The notes beneath the pieces are model-generated. The model ran no database searches and was not told the origin of the DNA. It worked only from the letters and a program-made list of their open reading frames with translations. Positions 21,827-35,200 of a stretch of DNA of 64,000 nt are shown piece by piece. This DNA comes from Thysanoteuthis rhombus (Eukaryota > Mollusca > Cephalopoda > Oegopsida > Thysanoteuthidae): the NCBI GenBank assembly GCA_963457665.1, contig OY735211.1, forward strand, positions 65,594,985 to 65,658,984. The letters are read 5' to 3'. Numbering within the stretch: the stretch's first letter is position 1; each line of letters opens with the position of its first letter. The position numbers and the translations under genes are program-made.

Positions 21827-23400
21827 CATGCCATTCTCCCCAGCCCCTAAGAAGCGTCACTCCACACGCTGTGTGGACCGAAAAATAGAGAAAATCACTC
21901 AGATCAACCTAGCCTTCCAACTCACTTTTTTCTATAACCATTCTTATGGATCTTTCGGAATTCTCCAATCCAGAAACTCCGTGCTCCCCGACATCTTGCA
22001 CAGCGGAGGCATGTACCAGACAAGTGCCACCACCCTCCGTCTCCCGACTGCATACCCATCCCAAACGCCTACCACGTGGGCCAGAGATCCACTCACACTT
22101 ATCAGGCTGTCCTAAGGCCACCCACAAAGCCGACATTCACGCCCTGGGACGGACACTACGGACACCCTTCACCAATAACCGTCCCAGCCATGCTACGTGG
22201 GCCTTACAAAAACCTAATAACACCAGCTCCATCGATCGATCGAGCGAGCGTCCGATCTCTGCCTCACGTGCTACGCATTTCGGGCCGCCGCTACGCAGTC
22301 GGGAGACAGACGGACGGATGGTGGTGGCACTCCAACCGTCGATGCCTTCTTCGTTCCGCAAACGGATCTGGGAGCATCGATTCTCTTGATCGGGGCAACC
22401 TACGACACTGGGGACCTGTAAACATAGAAGAAAACTTTGGACACTTTTGGTTGATGCTCCAACACGCCAGGCGAGGACTGACACGGGACAGACGGCGAAC
22501 AGAGGCGTGACGAGAAGAGGAAGACTCAGCTTACGCCCTAGTCTTGAACCTGAGAAGAGAGCAGGTGCCGCAGGATCACGCTCTCTCTCTCGAAGTCCGT
22601 CCCGGCTGACCGCTGTCTCCGTCATCTTGCTTCGTTTATCGTGATCCTGGGGCACCTGCTCTCTTCTCAGGTTCAAGACTAGGGCATAAGCTAAGTCTTC
22701 CTCTTCTCGTCACTCCTCTTTTCGCCGTCTTCCCCGTGTCAGTCTTGGAGCTTCAACCAAAAGTGTCCCAAGTTTTCTTCTATGTTTACATGTCCCCAGC
22801 GTCGTACGTTGACCCGTGTACAGGTTGATGACCACCCAGCACAAACTACTGGTCGTAGCACTGATATAGTATACTATTTCTCCGTCACTTGCTGGCAGCT
22901 AGTCCAAGGTTGCCAATGCCACCGCCGCCGCCGCCGCCGCCGCCGCCGCTGTTGTCGTTGTCCTCTGGTTTGCCTTTCCGTCTTCATCCTCCACTTTCGT
23001 CCGTCGTATGGTTCTCCAATCACCCAGGGGGTTGGCTAGCCCTCTGACTAACTAACTCAGGGGCCACTTGAGCTGGCGAGCTTGCTGCTCACCTGGGTGG
23101 ACTGCTGTGTGAGCCTCACAACAACCTGATAACACAAACTTATTCGATCGATTGATCGATCGATCGACCGATCACTGCCTAACGTTTTACGCATCTCGGG
23201 CGGCCGCCACGCTGTCGGGAGACGGACGGACGGACGGACGGACGGTGGTGGCACTCGTACCGTGGATGCCTTCTTCGTTCCGCACACGGGTCGGGCAGGA
23301 TCGAGTCTCTTGATTGGACCATTCCACAAGGTCTAAAGGAAGCTTTCTACACAATAATAGTCAGTTGAAAAGCTAACTTGATCTGACTGACTTGATATTT
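21827..23400. repeat. Rearranged third copy of the GC-richer unit with foldback structure
   Basis: Starts like copy 2 (motif at 21827-22080) and is then scrambled. It contains inverted motif copies at about 22205-22395 and 23125-23400, and an inverted copy of the GTGATCCTG-GGCACCTGCTCTC segment at 22400-22580 followed by a direct copy at 22640-22810. It also contains (CCG)n at 22918-22950, GATC runs near 23145-23170 and (GGAC)n at 23220-23244. Long arms with a 59-bp loop suggest inversion-duplication. Confidence 0.65.
22400..22810. repeat. Large inverted repeat, arms about 170-180 bp
   Basis: The left arm 22400-22580 and right arm 22640-22810 are reverse complements of each other with scattered mismatches. 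Both derive from the same segment that is present once in direct orientation at about 21308-21490. The loop is 22581-22639. Confidence 0.75.
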
Positions 23401-23564
23401 TTTTCACACAAGTCAGGTGGCCACGCAGGTCAGCGATACGTAGTCGGAAAGTTGGAGCGGTCAACAGCAGTCCGTCAAGGTAAGCAGCGAGCTGGCCGAA
23501 TTGAGCTGTGATTTTGTTGATTTCAACGTAAACATCTACCGCAGCCGTCTCTTACGCTGGGCTA

Positions 23565-23621
<57 letters not shown>

Positions 23622-23948
23622 CAGACAGACAGACAGACAAACAGAGAAAAAACGGTGACTGTTGATTTCAAAGGTAAACATCGACTGGTACTTGTGTAGG
23701 CTAGCGGTCCCAGCGTGTAGGTAGCCAACCGCTGCCCTCTCTTCGCGTCCATCCTTACGCTCTGCTGGGCTACGAGCAAGAGAGAGAGAGAGATCACTAG
23801 ATATCGTGACTTGTTTAACATAGCCCAGTTTGGGAACACCAGGAACAGTGAGCATGACGAACCTTTTTTTTTTTCGCACCCCCCGTCCAGTTTTCAACAA
23901 GATTCTTTAAACGTTGTGAAACCGATATAGGCCCCTGAATTCAGCACT
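23401..23948. repeat. (GA)n, (GACA)n and a fragment of the 2.25-kb unit
   Basis: 23574-23618 is almost pure GA, followed by GACA repeats to about 23641. 23645-23825 matches 21027-21205 of copy 2 (the AACATCGACTGGTACTTGTG to CGTGACTTGTTTAACATA part). After 23826 the sequence changes again to unrecognised DNA that leads into the 5S-like segment. Confidence 0.7.
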
Positions 23949-24034
23949 TGCTTACATTCAAATCACGCTGGGAGTACCAGTTCTTGTTCGATCACCAATG
24001 TTAAGCAGCATCGAGCCTGATCAGTACTTAAATG
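23949..24034 (+). pseudogene. Truncated 5S rRNA-like segment at the satellite border
   Basis: About 86 bases follow animal 5S rRNA from its 5' side: CAAATCACGCTG, GTACCAGTTCTTGTTCGATC, ACCAATGTTAAGCAGCATCG, then AGCCTGATCAGTACTTAAATG. These correspond to the CCGATCACCGAAGTTAAGCA and GGCCTGG-AGTACTTGGATG core of 5S. The internal promoter A box (GTTAAGCAGC) is close to normal. The gene breaks off inside the last promoter element, where 5S would continue GGAGACC, and the 190-bp satellite takes over. It is a 5S pseudogene or the head of a 5S-derived SINE. Confidence 0.75.
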
Positions 24035-26264
24035 TTAAAAATACATTTTCGGCCAATAGCAGCTATTTCCATCAAATTGGGCTGAATCGAAAAATACATC
24101 AAATCCACCCGATCCAATGGTACCGTTGCAATCAGCACGTCAAACTACGCCAGAAAAAGCCATAAAATCGATAGGTAAAAATGACATTCAAAAGACCATT
24201 TTTGACGGCTCACCTCTGTATGTGCTGGAAGTGCCTTCTCGACCAATAGCAGCTATGTCCATCAAATTGGGCTGAATCGGAAAATACATCAAATCCACCC
24301 GATCCAATGGTACCGTTGCAATCAGCACGTCAAACTACGCCGGAAAAAGCCATAAAATCGATAGGTCAAAATGACATTAAAAAGACCATTTTTGACAGCT
24401 CACTTATGTATGTGCTGTAAGTGCCTTTTCGACCAATAGCGGCTATTTTTATCAAATTGGGCTGAATCAAAGAATACATCAAATCCACCCGATCCAATGG
24501 TACCGTTGCAATCAGCACGGTAAATTACGCAAGAAAAAGCCATAAAATTGATAGGTAAAAATGACATTCAAAAGACCATTTTTGACGGCTCACTTATGTA
24601 TGCGGTAAAAATGCATTTTCGGTCAATATTGGCTATTTCCATCAAATTGGGCTGAATCGAAAAATACATCAAATCCACCAAATCCAATGGTACCGTTGCA
24701 ATCAGCACGTCAAACTACGCCAGAAAAAGCCGTATAATCGATAGGTAAAAATAACATTCAAAAGACCACTTTTGACGGCTCACTTATGTATGCAGTAAAA
24801 ATGCATTTTTGTTCCATATACGCTATTTCCATCAAATTGGGCTTAATCGAAAAATTCATCAAATCCACCCAATCCAATGACACCGTTGCAATCAGCACGT
24901 CAAACTACGCCAGAAAAAGCCATAAAATCGATAGGTAAAAATGACATTCAAAAGACCATTTTTGACGGCTCACTTATGTACGTGCTGGAAGTGCCTTCTC
25001 GACAAATAGCGGCTATTTTCATCAAATTGGGCTGAATCGAAAAATACATCAAATCCACCCGATCCAATGGTACCGTTGCAATCAACACGTCAAACTACGC
25101 CAGAAAAAGCCATAAAATCGATAGGTAAAAATGACATTCAAAAGACCATTTGTGACGGCTCATTTATGTATGCGATAAAAATTCATTTTCGGTCAATATT
25201 GGCTATTTCCATCAAATTGGGCTGAATCGAAAAATACATCAAATCCACCCGATCCAATGGTACCGATGCAATCAGCACGTCAAACTACGCCAGAAAAAGC
25301 CATAAAATCGATAGGTCAAAATGACATTCAAAAGACCATTTTTGACGGCTCACTTATGTATGTGCTGGAAGTGCCTCCTTGACCAATAGCAGCTATTTTC
25401 ATCAAATTGGGCTGAATCGAAAAATACATCAAATCCACCCGATCCAATGGTACCGTTGCAATCAGCACGTCAAACTACGCCAGAAAAAGCCATAAAATCG
25501 TTGGTAAAAATGACATTCAAAAGACCATTTTTGACGGCTCACTTATCTATACGGTAAAAATGCATTTTCGGTCAATATTGGCTATTTCCATCAAATGGGC
25601 TGAATCGAAAAATATATCAAATCCACCCGATCCAATGGTACCGTTGCAATCAGCACGTCAAATTACGCAAGAAAAAGCCATGAAATCGATAGGTAAAAAT
25701 GACATTCAAAAGACCATTTGTGACGGCTCACTTATGTATGCAGTAAAAATGCATTTCCGGTCAATATTGGCTATTTCCATCAAATTTTGCTGAATCGAAA
25801 AATACATCAAATCCACCCAATCCAATGGTACCGTTGCAATCAGCACGTCAAACTACGCCAGAAAAAGCCATAAAATTGATAGGTAAAAATGACATTCAAA
25901 AGACCATTTGTGACGGCTCACTTATGTTTATGTGCTGAAAGTGCCTTCTCGACCAATAGCGGCTATTTTCATCAAATTGGGCTGAATCGAAAAATACATC
26001 AAATCAACCCGATCCAATGGTACCGTTGCAATCAGCACGTCAAACTACGCCAGAAAAAGCCATGAAATCGATAGGTAAAAATGACATTCAAAAGATTATT
26101 TGTGATGGCTCACTTATGTATAAGCTGGAAGTGCCTTCTCGACCAATAGCGGCTATTTTCATCAAATTGGGCTGGATCGAAAAATACATCAAATCAACCC
26201 GATCCAATGGTACCGTTGCAATCAGCACGTCAAACTACGCCAGAAAAAGCCATAAAATCGTTGG

Positions 26265-29200
26265 TAAAAATGACATTCAAAAGACCATCCTTGACAGCTC
26301 ACTTATCTATACGGTAAAAATGCATTTTCAGTCAATATTGGCTATTTCCATCAAATTTGGCTGAATCGAAAAATATATCAAATCCACCCGATCCAATGGT
26401 ACCGTTGCAATCAGCATGTCAAACTACGCAAGAAAAAGCCATGAAATCGATAGGTAAAAATGACATTCAAAAGACCATTCGTGACGGCTCACTTATGTAT
26501 GCGGTAAAAATGCATTTTCGGTCAATATTGGCTATTTCCATCAAATTTTGCTGAATCGAAAAATACATCAAATCCACCCGATCCAATGGTACCGTTGCAA
26601 TCAGCACGTCAAACTACGCCAGAAAAAGCCATAAAATCGATAGGTAAAAATGACATTCAAAAGACCATTTGTGACGGCTCACTTATGTTTATGTGCTGGA
26701 AGTGCCTTCTCGACCAATAGCGGCTATTTTCATCAAATTGGGCTGAACTGAAAAATACATCAAATCAACCCGATCCAATGGTACCGTTGCAATCAACACG
26801 TCAAACTACGCCAGAAAAAGCCATAAAATCGATAGGTAAAAATGACATTCAAAAGACCATTTTTGACGGCTCACTTATGTATAAGCTGGAAGTGCCTTCT
26901 CGACAAATAGCGGCTATTTTCATCAAATTGGGCTGAATCAAAGAATACATCAAATCCACCCGATCCAATGGTACCGTTGCAATCAGCACGTCAAACTACG
27001 CCAGAAAAAGCCATAAAATCGATAGGTAAAAATGACATTCAAAAGACCATTTGTGACGGCTCATTTATGTATGCGATAAAAATTCATTTTCGGTCAATAT
27101 TGGCTATTTCCATCAAATTGGGCTGAATCGAAAAATACATCAAATCCACCCGATCCAATGGTACCGATGCAATCAGCACGTCAAACTACGCCAGAAAAAG
27201 CCATAAAATCGATAGGTCAAAATGACATTCAAAAGACCATTTTTGACGGCTCACTTATGTATGTGCTGGAAGTGCCTCCTTGACCAATAGCAGCTATTTT
27301 CATCAAATTGGGCTGAATCGAAAAATACATCAAATCCACCCGATCCAATGGTACCGTTGCAATCAGCACGTCAAACTACGCCAGAAAAAGCCATAAAATC
27401 GTTGGTAAAAATGACATTCAAAAGACCATTTTTGACGGCTCACTTATCTATACGGTAAAAATGCATTTTCGGTCAATATTGGCTATTTCCATCAAATGGG
27501 CTGAATCGAAAAATATATCAAATCCACCCGATCCAATGGTACCGTTGCAATCAGCACGTCAAATTACGCAAGAAAAAGCCATGAAATCGATAGGTAAAAA
27601 TGACATTCAAAAGACCATTTGTGACGGCTCACTTATGTATGCAGTAAAAATGCATTTCCGGTCAATATTGGCTATTTCCATCAAATTTTGCTGAATCGAA
27701 AAATACATCAAATCCACCCAATCCAATGGTACCGTTGCAATCAGCACGTCAAACTACGCCAGAAAAAGCCATAAAATTGATAGGTAAAAATGACATTCAA
27801 AAGACCATTTGTGACGGCTCACTTATGTTTATGTGCTGAAAGTGCCTTCTCGACCAATAGCGGCTATTTTCATCAAATTGGGCTGAATCGAAAAATACAT
27901 CAAATCAACCCGATCCAATGGTACCGTTGCAATCAGCACGTCAAACTACGCCAGAAAAAGCCATGAAATCGATAGGTAAAAATGACATTCAAAAGATTAT
28001 TTGTGATGGCTCACTTATGTATAAGCTGGATGTGCCTTCTCGACCAATAGCGGCTATTTTCATCAAATTGGGCTGGATCGAAAAATACATCAAATCAACC
28101 CGATCCAATGGTACCGTTGCAATCAGCACGTCAAACTACGCCAGAAAAAGCCATAAAATCGTTGGTAAAAATGACATTCAAAAGACCATCCTTGACAGCT
28201 CACTTATCTATACGGTAAAAATGCATTTTCAGTCAATATTGGCTATTTCCATCAAATTTGGCTGAATCGAAAAATATATCAAATCCACCCGATCCAATGG
28301 TACCGTTGCAATCAGCATGTCAAACTACGCAAGAAAAAGCCATGAAATCGATAGGTAAAAATGACATTCAAAAGACCATTCGTGACGGCTCACTTATGTA
28401 TGCGGTAAAAATGCATTTTCGGTCAATATTGGCTATTTCCATCAAATTTTGCTGAATCGAAAAATACATCAAATCCACCCGATCCAATGGTACCGTTGCA
28501 ATCAGCACGTCAAACTACGCCAGAAAAAGCCATAAAATCGATAGGTAAAAATGACATTCAAAAGACCATTTGTGACGGCTCACTTATGTTTATGTGCTGG
28601 AAGTGCCTTTTCGACCAATAGCGGCTATTTTCATCAAATTGGGCTGAACTGAAAAATACATCAAATCAACCCGATCCAATGGTACCGTTGCAATCAACAC
28701 GTCAAACTACGCCAGAAAAAGCCATAAAATCGATAGGTAAAAATGACATTCAAAAGACCATTTTTGACGGCTCACTTATGTATAAGCTGGAAGTGCCTTC
28801 TCGACCAATAGCGGCTATTTTCATCAAATTGGGCTGAATCGAAAAATACATCAAATCCACCCGATCCAATGGTACAGTTGCAATCAGCAAGTCAAACTAC
28901 GCCAGAAAAAGCCATAAAATCGATAGGTAAAAATGACATTCAAAAGACCATTTTTGACGGCTCACTTATGTGTGCGGTAAAAATGCATTTTTGGTCAATA
29001 TTGGCTATTTCCATCAAATTGGGGGGAATCGAAAAATACATGAAATCCACCCGATCCAATGGTACCGTTGCAATCAGCACATCAAACTAAGCCAGAAAAA
29101 GCCATAAAATCAATAGGTAAAAATGACATTCAAAAGACCATTTTTGACGGCTCACTTATGTATGCGGCAAAAATGCATTTTCGGTCAATATTGGCTATTT

Positions 29201-32200
29201 CCATCAAATTGGGCTGAATCGAAAAATACATCAAATCCACCCGATCCAATGGTACTGTTGCAATCAGCATGTCAAACTACGCCAGAAAAAGCCATAAAAT
29301 CGATAGGTCAAAATGACATTCAGAAGACCATTTGTGACGGCTCACTTATGTTTATGTGCTGGAAGTGCCTTCTCGACCAATAGCGGTTATTTTCATCAAA
29401 TTGGGCTGAACTGAAAAATACATCAAATCCACCCGATCCATTGTACTGTTGCAATCAGCACGTCAAACTACGCCAGAAAAAGCCATAAAATCGTTGGTAA
29501 AAATGACATTCAAAAGACCATTTGTGACAGCTCACTTATGTATACGGTAAAAATGCATTTCTGGGCAATATTGGCTATTTCCATCAAATTGGGCTGAATC
29601 GAAAAATATATCAAATCCACCCGATCCAATGGTACTGTTGCAATCAGCAAGTCAAACTACGCAAGAAAAAGCCATGAAATCGATAGGTAAAAATGACATT
29701 CAAAAGACCATTTGCGACGGCTCACTTATGTATGCGGTAAAAATTCATTTTCGATCAATATTGGCTATTTCCATCAAATTAGGCTGAATCGAAAAATACA
29801 TCAAATCCACCCAATCCAATGGTACCGTTGCAATCAGCAGGTCAAACTACGCCAGAAAAAGCCATAAAATTGATAGGTAAAAATGACATTCAAAAGACCA
29901 TTTGTGACGGCTCACTTATGTTTATGTGCTGGAAGTGCCTCCTCGACTAGTAGCAGCTATTTTTATCAAATTGGGCTGAATCAAAAAATACATCAAATCA
30001 ACCCGATCCAATGGTATCGTTGCAATCAGCACGTCAAACTACGCCAGAAAAAGCCATAAAATCGATAGGTAAAAATGACATTCAAAAGACTATTTGTGAT
30101 GGCTCACTTATGTATGAGCTGGAAGTGCCTTCTCGACCAATAGCGGCTATTTTCATCAAATTGGGCTGAATCGAAAAATACATCAAATCCACCCGATCCA
30201 ATGGTACTGTTGCAATCAGCACGTCAAACTACGCCAGAAAAAGCCATAAAATCGATAGGTAAAAATGACATTCAAAAGACCATTTTTGACGGCTCACTTA
30301 TGTATAAGCTGGAAGTGCCTTCTCGACCAATAGCGGCTATTTTCATCAAATTGGGCTGAATCGAAAAATACATCAAATCCACCCGATCCAATGGTACAGT
30401 TGCAATCAGCAAGTCAAACTACGCCAGAAAAAGCCATAAAATCGATAGGTAAAAATGACATTCAAAAGACCATTTTTGACGGCTCACTTATGTGTGCGGT
30501 AAAAATGCATTTTTGGTCAATATTGGCTATTTCCATCAAATTGGGGGGAATCGAAAAATACATGAAATCCACCCGATCCAATGGTACCGTTGCAATCAGC
30601 ACATCAAACTAAGCCAGAAAAAGCCATAAAATCAATAGGTAAAAATGACATTCAAAAGACCATTTTTGACGGCTCACTTATGTATGCGGCAAAAATGCAT
30701 TTTCGGTCAATATTGGCTATTTCCATCAAATTGGGCTGAATCGAAAAATACATCAAATCCACCCGATCCAATGGTACTGTTGCAATCAGCATGTCAAACT
30801 ACGCCAGAAAAAGCCATAAAATCGATAGGTAAAAATGACATTCAGAAGACCATTTGTGACGGCTCACTTATGTTTATGTGCTGGAAGTGCCTTCTCGACC
30901 AATAGCGGTTATTTTCATCAAATTGGGCTGAACTGAAAAATACATCAAATCCACCCGATCCATTGTACTGTTGCAATCAGCACGTCAAACTACGCCAGAA
31001 AAAGCCATAAAATCGTTGGTAAAAATGACATTCAAAAGACCATTTGTGACAGCTCACTTATGTATACGGTAAAAATGCATTTCTGGGCAATATTGGCTAT
31101 TTCCATCAAATTGGGCTGAATCGAAAAATATATCAAATCCACCCGATCCAATGGTACTGTTGCAATCAGCAAGTCAAACTACGCAAGAAAAAGCCATGAA
31201 ATCGATAGGTAAAAATGACATTCAAAAGACCATTTGCGACGGCTCACTTATGTATGCGGTAAAAATTCATTTTCGATCAATATTGGCTATTTCCATCAAA
31301 TTAGGCTGAATCGAAAAATACATCAAATCCACCCAATCCAATGGTACCGTTGCAATCAGCAGGTCAAACTACGCCAGGAAAAGCCATAAAATTGATAGGT
31401 AAAAATGACATTCAAAAGACCATTTGTGACGGCTCACTTATGTTTATGTGCTGGAAGTGCCTTCTCGACTAGTAGCAGCTATTTTTATCAAATTGGGCTG
31501 AATCAAAAAATACATCAAATCAACCCGATCCAATGGTATCGTTGCAATCAGCACGTCAAACTACGCCAGAAAAAGCCATAAAATCGATAGGTAAAAATGA
31601 CATTCAAAAGACTATTTGTGATGGCTCACTTATGTATGAGCTGGAAGTGCCTTCTCGACCAATAGCGGCTATTTTCATCAAATTGGGCTGAATCGAAAAA
31701 TACATCAAATCAACCCGATCCAATGGTATCGTTGCAATCAGCACGTCAAACTACGCCAGAAAAAGCCATAAAATCGATAGGTAAAAATGACATTCAAAAG
31801 ACCATCCTTGACAGCTCACTTATCTATACGGTAAAAATGCATTTTCAGTCAATATTGGCTATTTCCATCAAATTTGGCTGAATCGAAAAATATATCAAAT
31901 CCACCCGATCCAATGGTACCGTTGCAATCAGCATGTCAAACTACGCAAGAAAAAGCCATGAAATCGATAGGTAAAAATGACATTCAAAAGACCATTCGTG
32001 ACGGCTCACTTATGTATGCGGTAAAAATGCATTTTCGGTCAATATTGGCTATTTCCATCAAATTTTGCTGAATCGAAAAATACATCAAATCCACCCGATC
32101 CAATGGTACCGTTGCAATCAGCACGTCAAACTACGCCAGAAAAAGCCATAAAATCGATAGGTAAAAATGACATTCAAAAGACCATTTGTGACGGCTCACT

Positions 32201-35200
32201 TATGTTTATGTGCTGGAAGTGCCTTCTCGACCAATAGCGGCTATTTTCATCAAATTGGGCTGAACTGAAAAATACATCAAATCAACCCGATCCAATGGTA
32301 CCGTTGCAATCAACACGTCAAACTACGCCAGAAAAAGCCATAAAATCGATAGGTAAAAATGACATTCAAAAGACCATTTTTGACGGCTCACTTATGTATA
32401 AGCTGGAAGTGCCTTCTCGACAAATAGCGGCTATTTTCATCAAATTGGGCTGAATCAAAGAATACATCAAATCCACCCGATCCAATGGTACCGTTGCAAT
32501 CAGCACGTCAAACTACGCCAGAAAAAGCCATAAAATCGATAGGTAAAAATGACATTCAAAAGACCATTTGTGACGGCTCATTTATGTATGCGATAAAAAT
32601 TCATTTTCGGTCAATATTGGCTATTTCCATCAAATTGGGCTGAATCGAAAAATACATCAAATCCACCCGATCCAATGGTACCGATGCAATCAGCACGTCA
32701 AACTACGCCAGAAAAAGCCATAAAATCGATAGGTCAAAATGACATTCAAAAGACCATTTTTGACGGCTCACTTATGTATGTGCTGGAAGTGCCTCCTTGA
32801 CCAATAGCAGCTATTTTCATCAAATTGGGCTGAATCGAAAAATACATCAAATCCACCCGATCCAATGGTACCGTTGCAATCAGCACGTCAAACTACGCCA
32901 GAAAAAGCCATAAAATCGTTGGTAAAAATGACATTCAAAAGACCATTTTTGACGGCTCACTTATCTATACGGTAAAAATGCATTTTCGGTCAATATTGGC
33001 TATTTCCATCAAATGGGCTGAATCGAAAAATATATCAAATCCACCCGATCCAATGGTACCGTTGCAATCAGCACGTCAAATTACGCAAGAAAAAGCCATG
33101 AAATCGATAGGTAAAAATGACATTCAAAAGACCATTTGTGACGGCTCACTTATGTATGCAGTAAAAATGCATTTCCGGTCAATATTGGCTATTTCCATCA
33201 AATTTTGCTGAATCGAAAAATACATCAAATCCACCCAATCCAATGGTACCGTTGCAATCAGCACGTCAAACTACGCCAGAAAAAGCCATAAAATTGATAG
33301 GTAAAAATGACATTCAAAAGACCATTTGTGACGGCTCACTTATGTTTATGTGCTGAAAGTGCCTTCTCGACCAATAGCGGCTATTTTCATCAAATTGGGC
33401 TGAATCGAAAAATACATCAAATCAACCCGATCCAATGGTACCGTTGCAATCAGCACGTCAAACTACGCCAGAAAAAGCCATGAAATCGATAGGTAAAAAT
33501 GACATTCAAAAGATTATTTGTGATGGCTCACTTATGTATAAGCTGGATGTGCCTTCTCGACCAATAGCGGCTATTTTCATCAAATTGGGCTGGATCGAAA
33601 AATACATCAAATCAACCCGATCCAATGGTACCGTTGCAATCAGCACGTCAAACTACGCCAGAAAAAGCCATAAAATCGTTGGTAAAAATGACATTCAAAA
33701 GACCATCCTTGACAGCTCACTTATCTATACGGTAAAAATGCATTTTCAGTCAATATTGGCTATTTCCATCAAATTTGGCTGAATCGAAAAATATATCAAA
33801 TCCACCCGATCCAATGGTACCGTTGCAATCAGCATGTCAAACTACGCAAGAAAAAGCCATGAAATCGATAGGTAAAAATGACATTCAAAAGACCATTCGT
33901 GACGGCTCACTTATGTATGCGGTAAAAATGCATTTTCGGTCAATATTGGCTATTTCCATCAAATTTTGCTGAATCGAAAAATACATCAAATCCACCCGAT
34001 CCAATGGTACCGTTGCAATCAGCACGTCAAACTACGCCAGAAAAAGCCATAAAATCGATAGGTAAAAATGACATTCAAAAGACCATTTGTGACGGCTCAC
34101 TTATGTTTATGTGCTGGAAGTGCCTTTTCGACCAATAGCGGCTATTTTCATCAAATTGGGCTGAACTGAAAAATACATCAAATCAACCCGATCCAATGGT
34201 ACCGTTGCAATCAACACGTCAAACTACGCCAGAAAAAGCCATAAAATCGATAGGTAAAAATGACATTCAAAAGACCATTTTTGACGGCTCACTTATGTAT
34301 AAGCTGGAAGTGCCTTCTCGACCAATAGCGGCTATTTTCATCAAATTGGGCTGAATCGAAAAATACATCAAATCCACCCGATCCAATGGTACAGTTGCAA
34401 TCAGCAAGTCAAACTACGCCAGAAAAAGCCATAAAATCGATAGGTAAAAATGACATTCAAAAGACCATTTTTGACGGCTCACTTATGTGTGCGGTAAAAA
34501 TGCATTTTTGGTCAATATTGGCTATTTCCATCAAATTGGGGGGAATCGAAAAATACATGAAATCCACCCGATCCAATGGTACCGTTGCAATCAGCACATC
34601 AAACTAAGCCAGAAAAAGCCATAAAATCAATAGGTAAAAATGACATTCAAAAGACCATTTTTGACGGCTCACTTATGTATGCGGCAAAAATGCATTTTCG
34701 GTCAATATTGGCTATTTCCATCAAATTGGGCTGAATCGAAAAATACATCAAATCCACCCGATCCAATGGTACTGTTGCAATCGGCATGTCAAACTACGCC
34801 AGAAAAAGCCATAAAATCGATAGGTCAAAATGACATTCAGAAGACCATTTGTGACGGCTCACTTATGTTTATGTGCTGGAAGTGCCTTCTCGACCAATAG
34901 CGGTTATTTTCATCAAATTGGGCTGAACTGAAAAATACATCAAATCCACCCGATCCATTGTACTGTTGCAATCAGCACGTCAAACTACGCCAGAAAAAGC
35001 CATAAAATCGTTGGTAAAAATGACATTCAAAAGACCATTTGTGACAGCTCACTTATGTATACGGTAAAAATGCATTTCTGGGCAATATTGGCTATTTCCA
35101 TCAAATTGGGCTGAATCGAAAAATATATCAAATCCACCCGATCCAATGGTACTGTTGCAATCAGCAAGTCAAACTACGCAAGAAAAAGCCATGAAATCGA

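Noticed and set aside
17330..23400. 18S, 5.8S or 28S rRNA genes in the GC-richer block
   Set aside because: None of the highly conserved rRNA segments I know appears on either strand; a spacer origin remains open but unproven.
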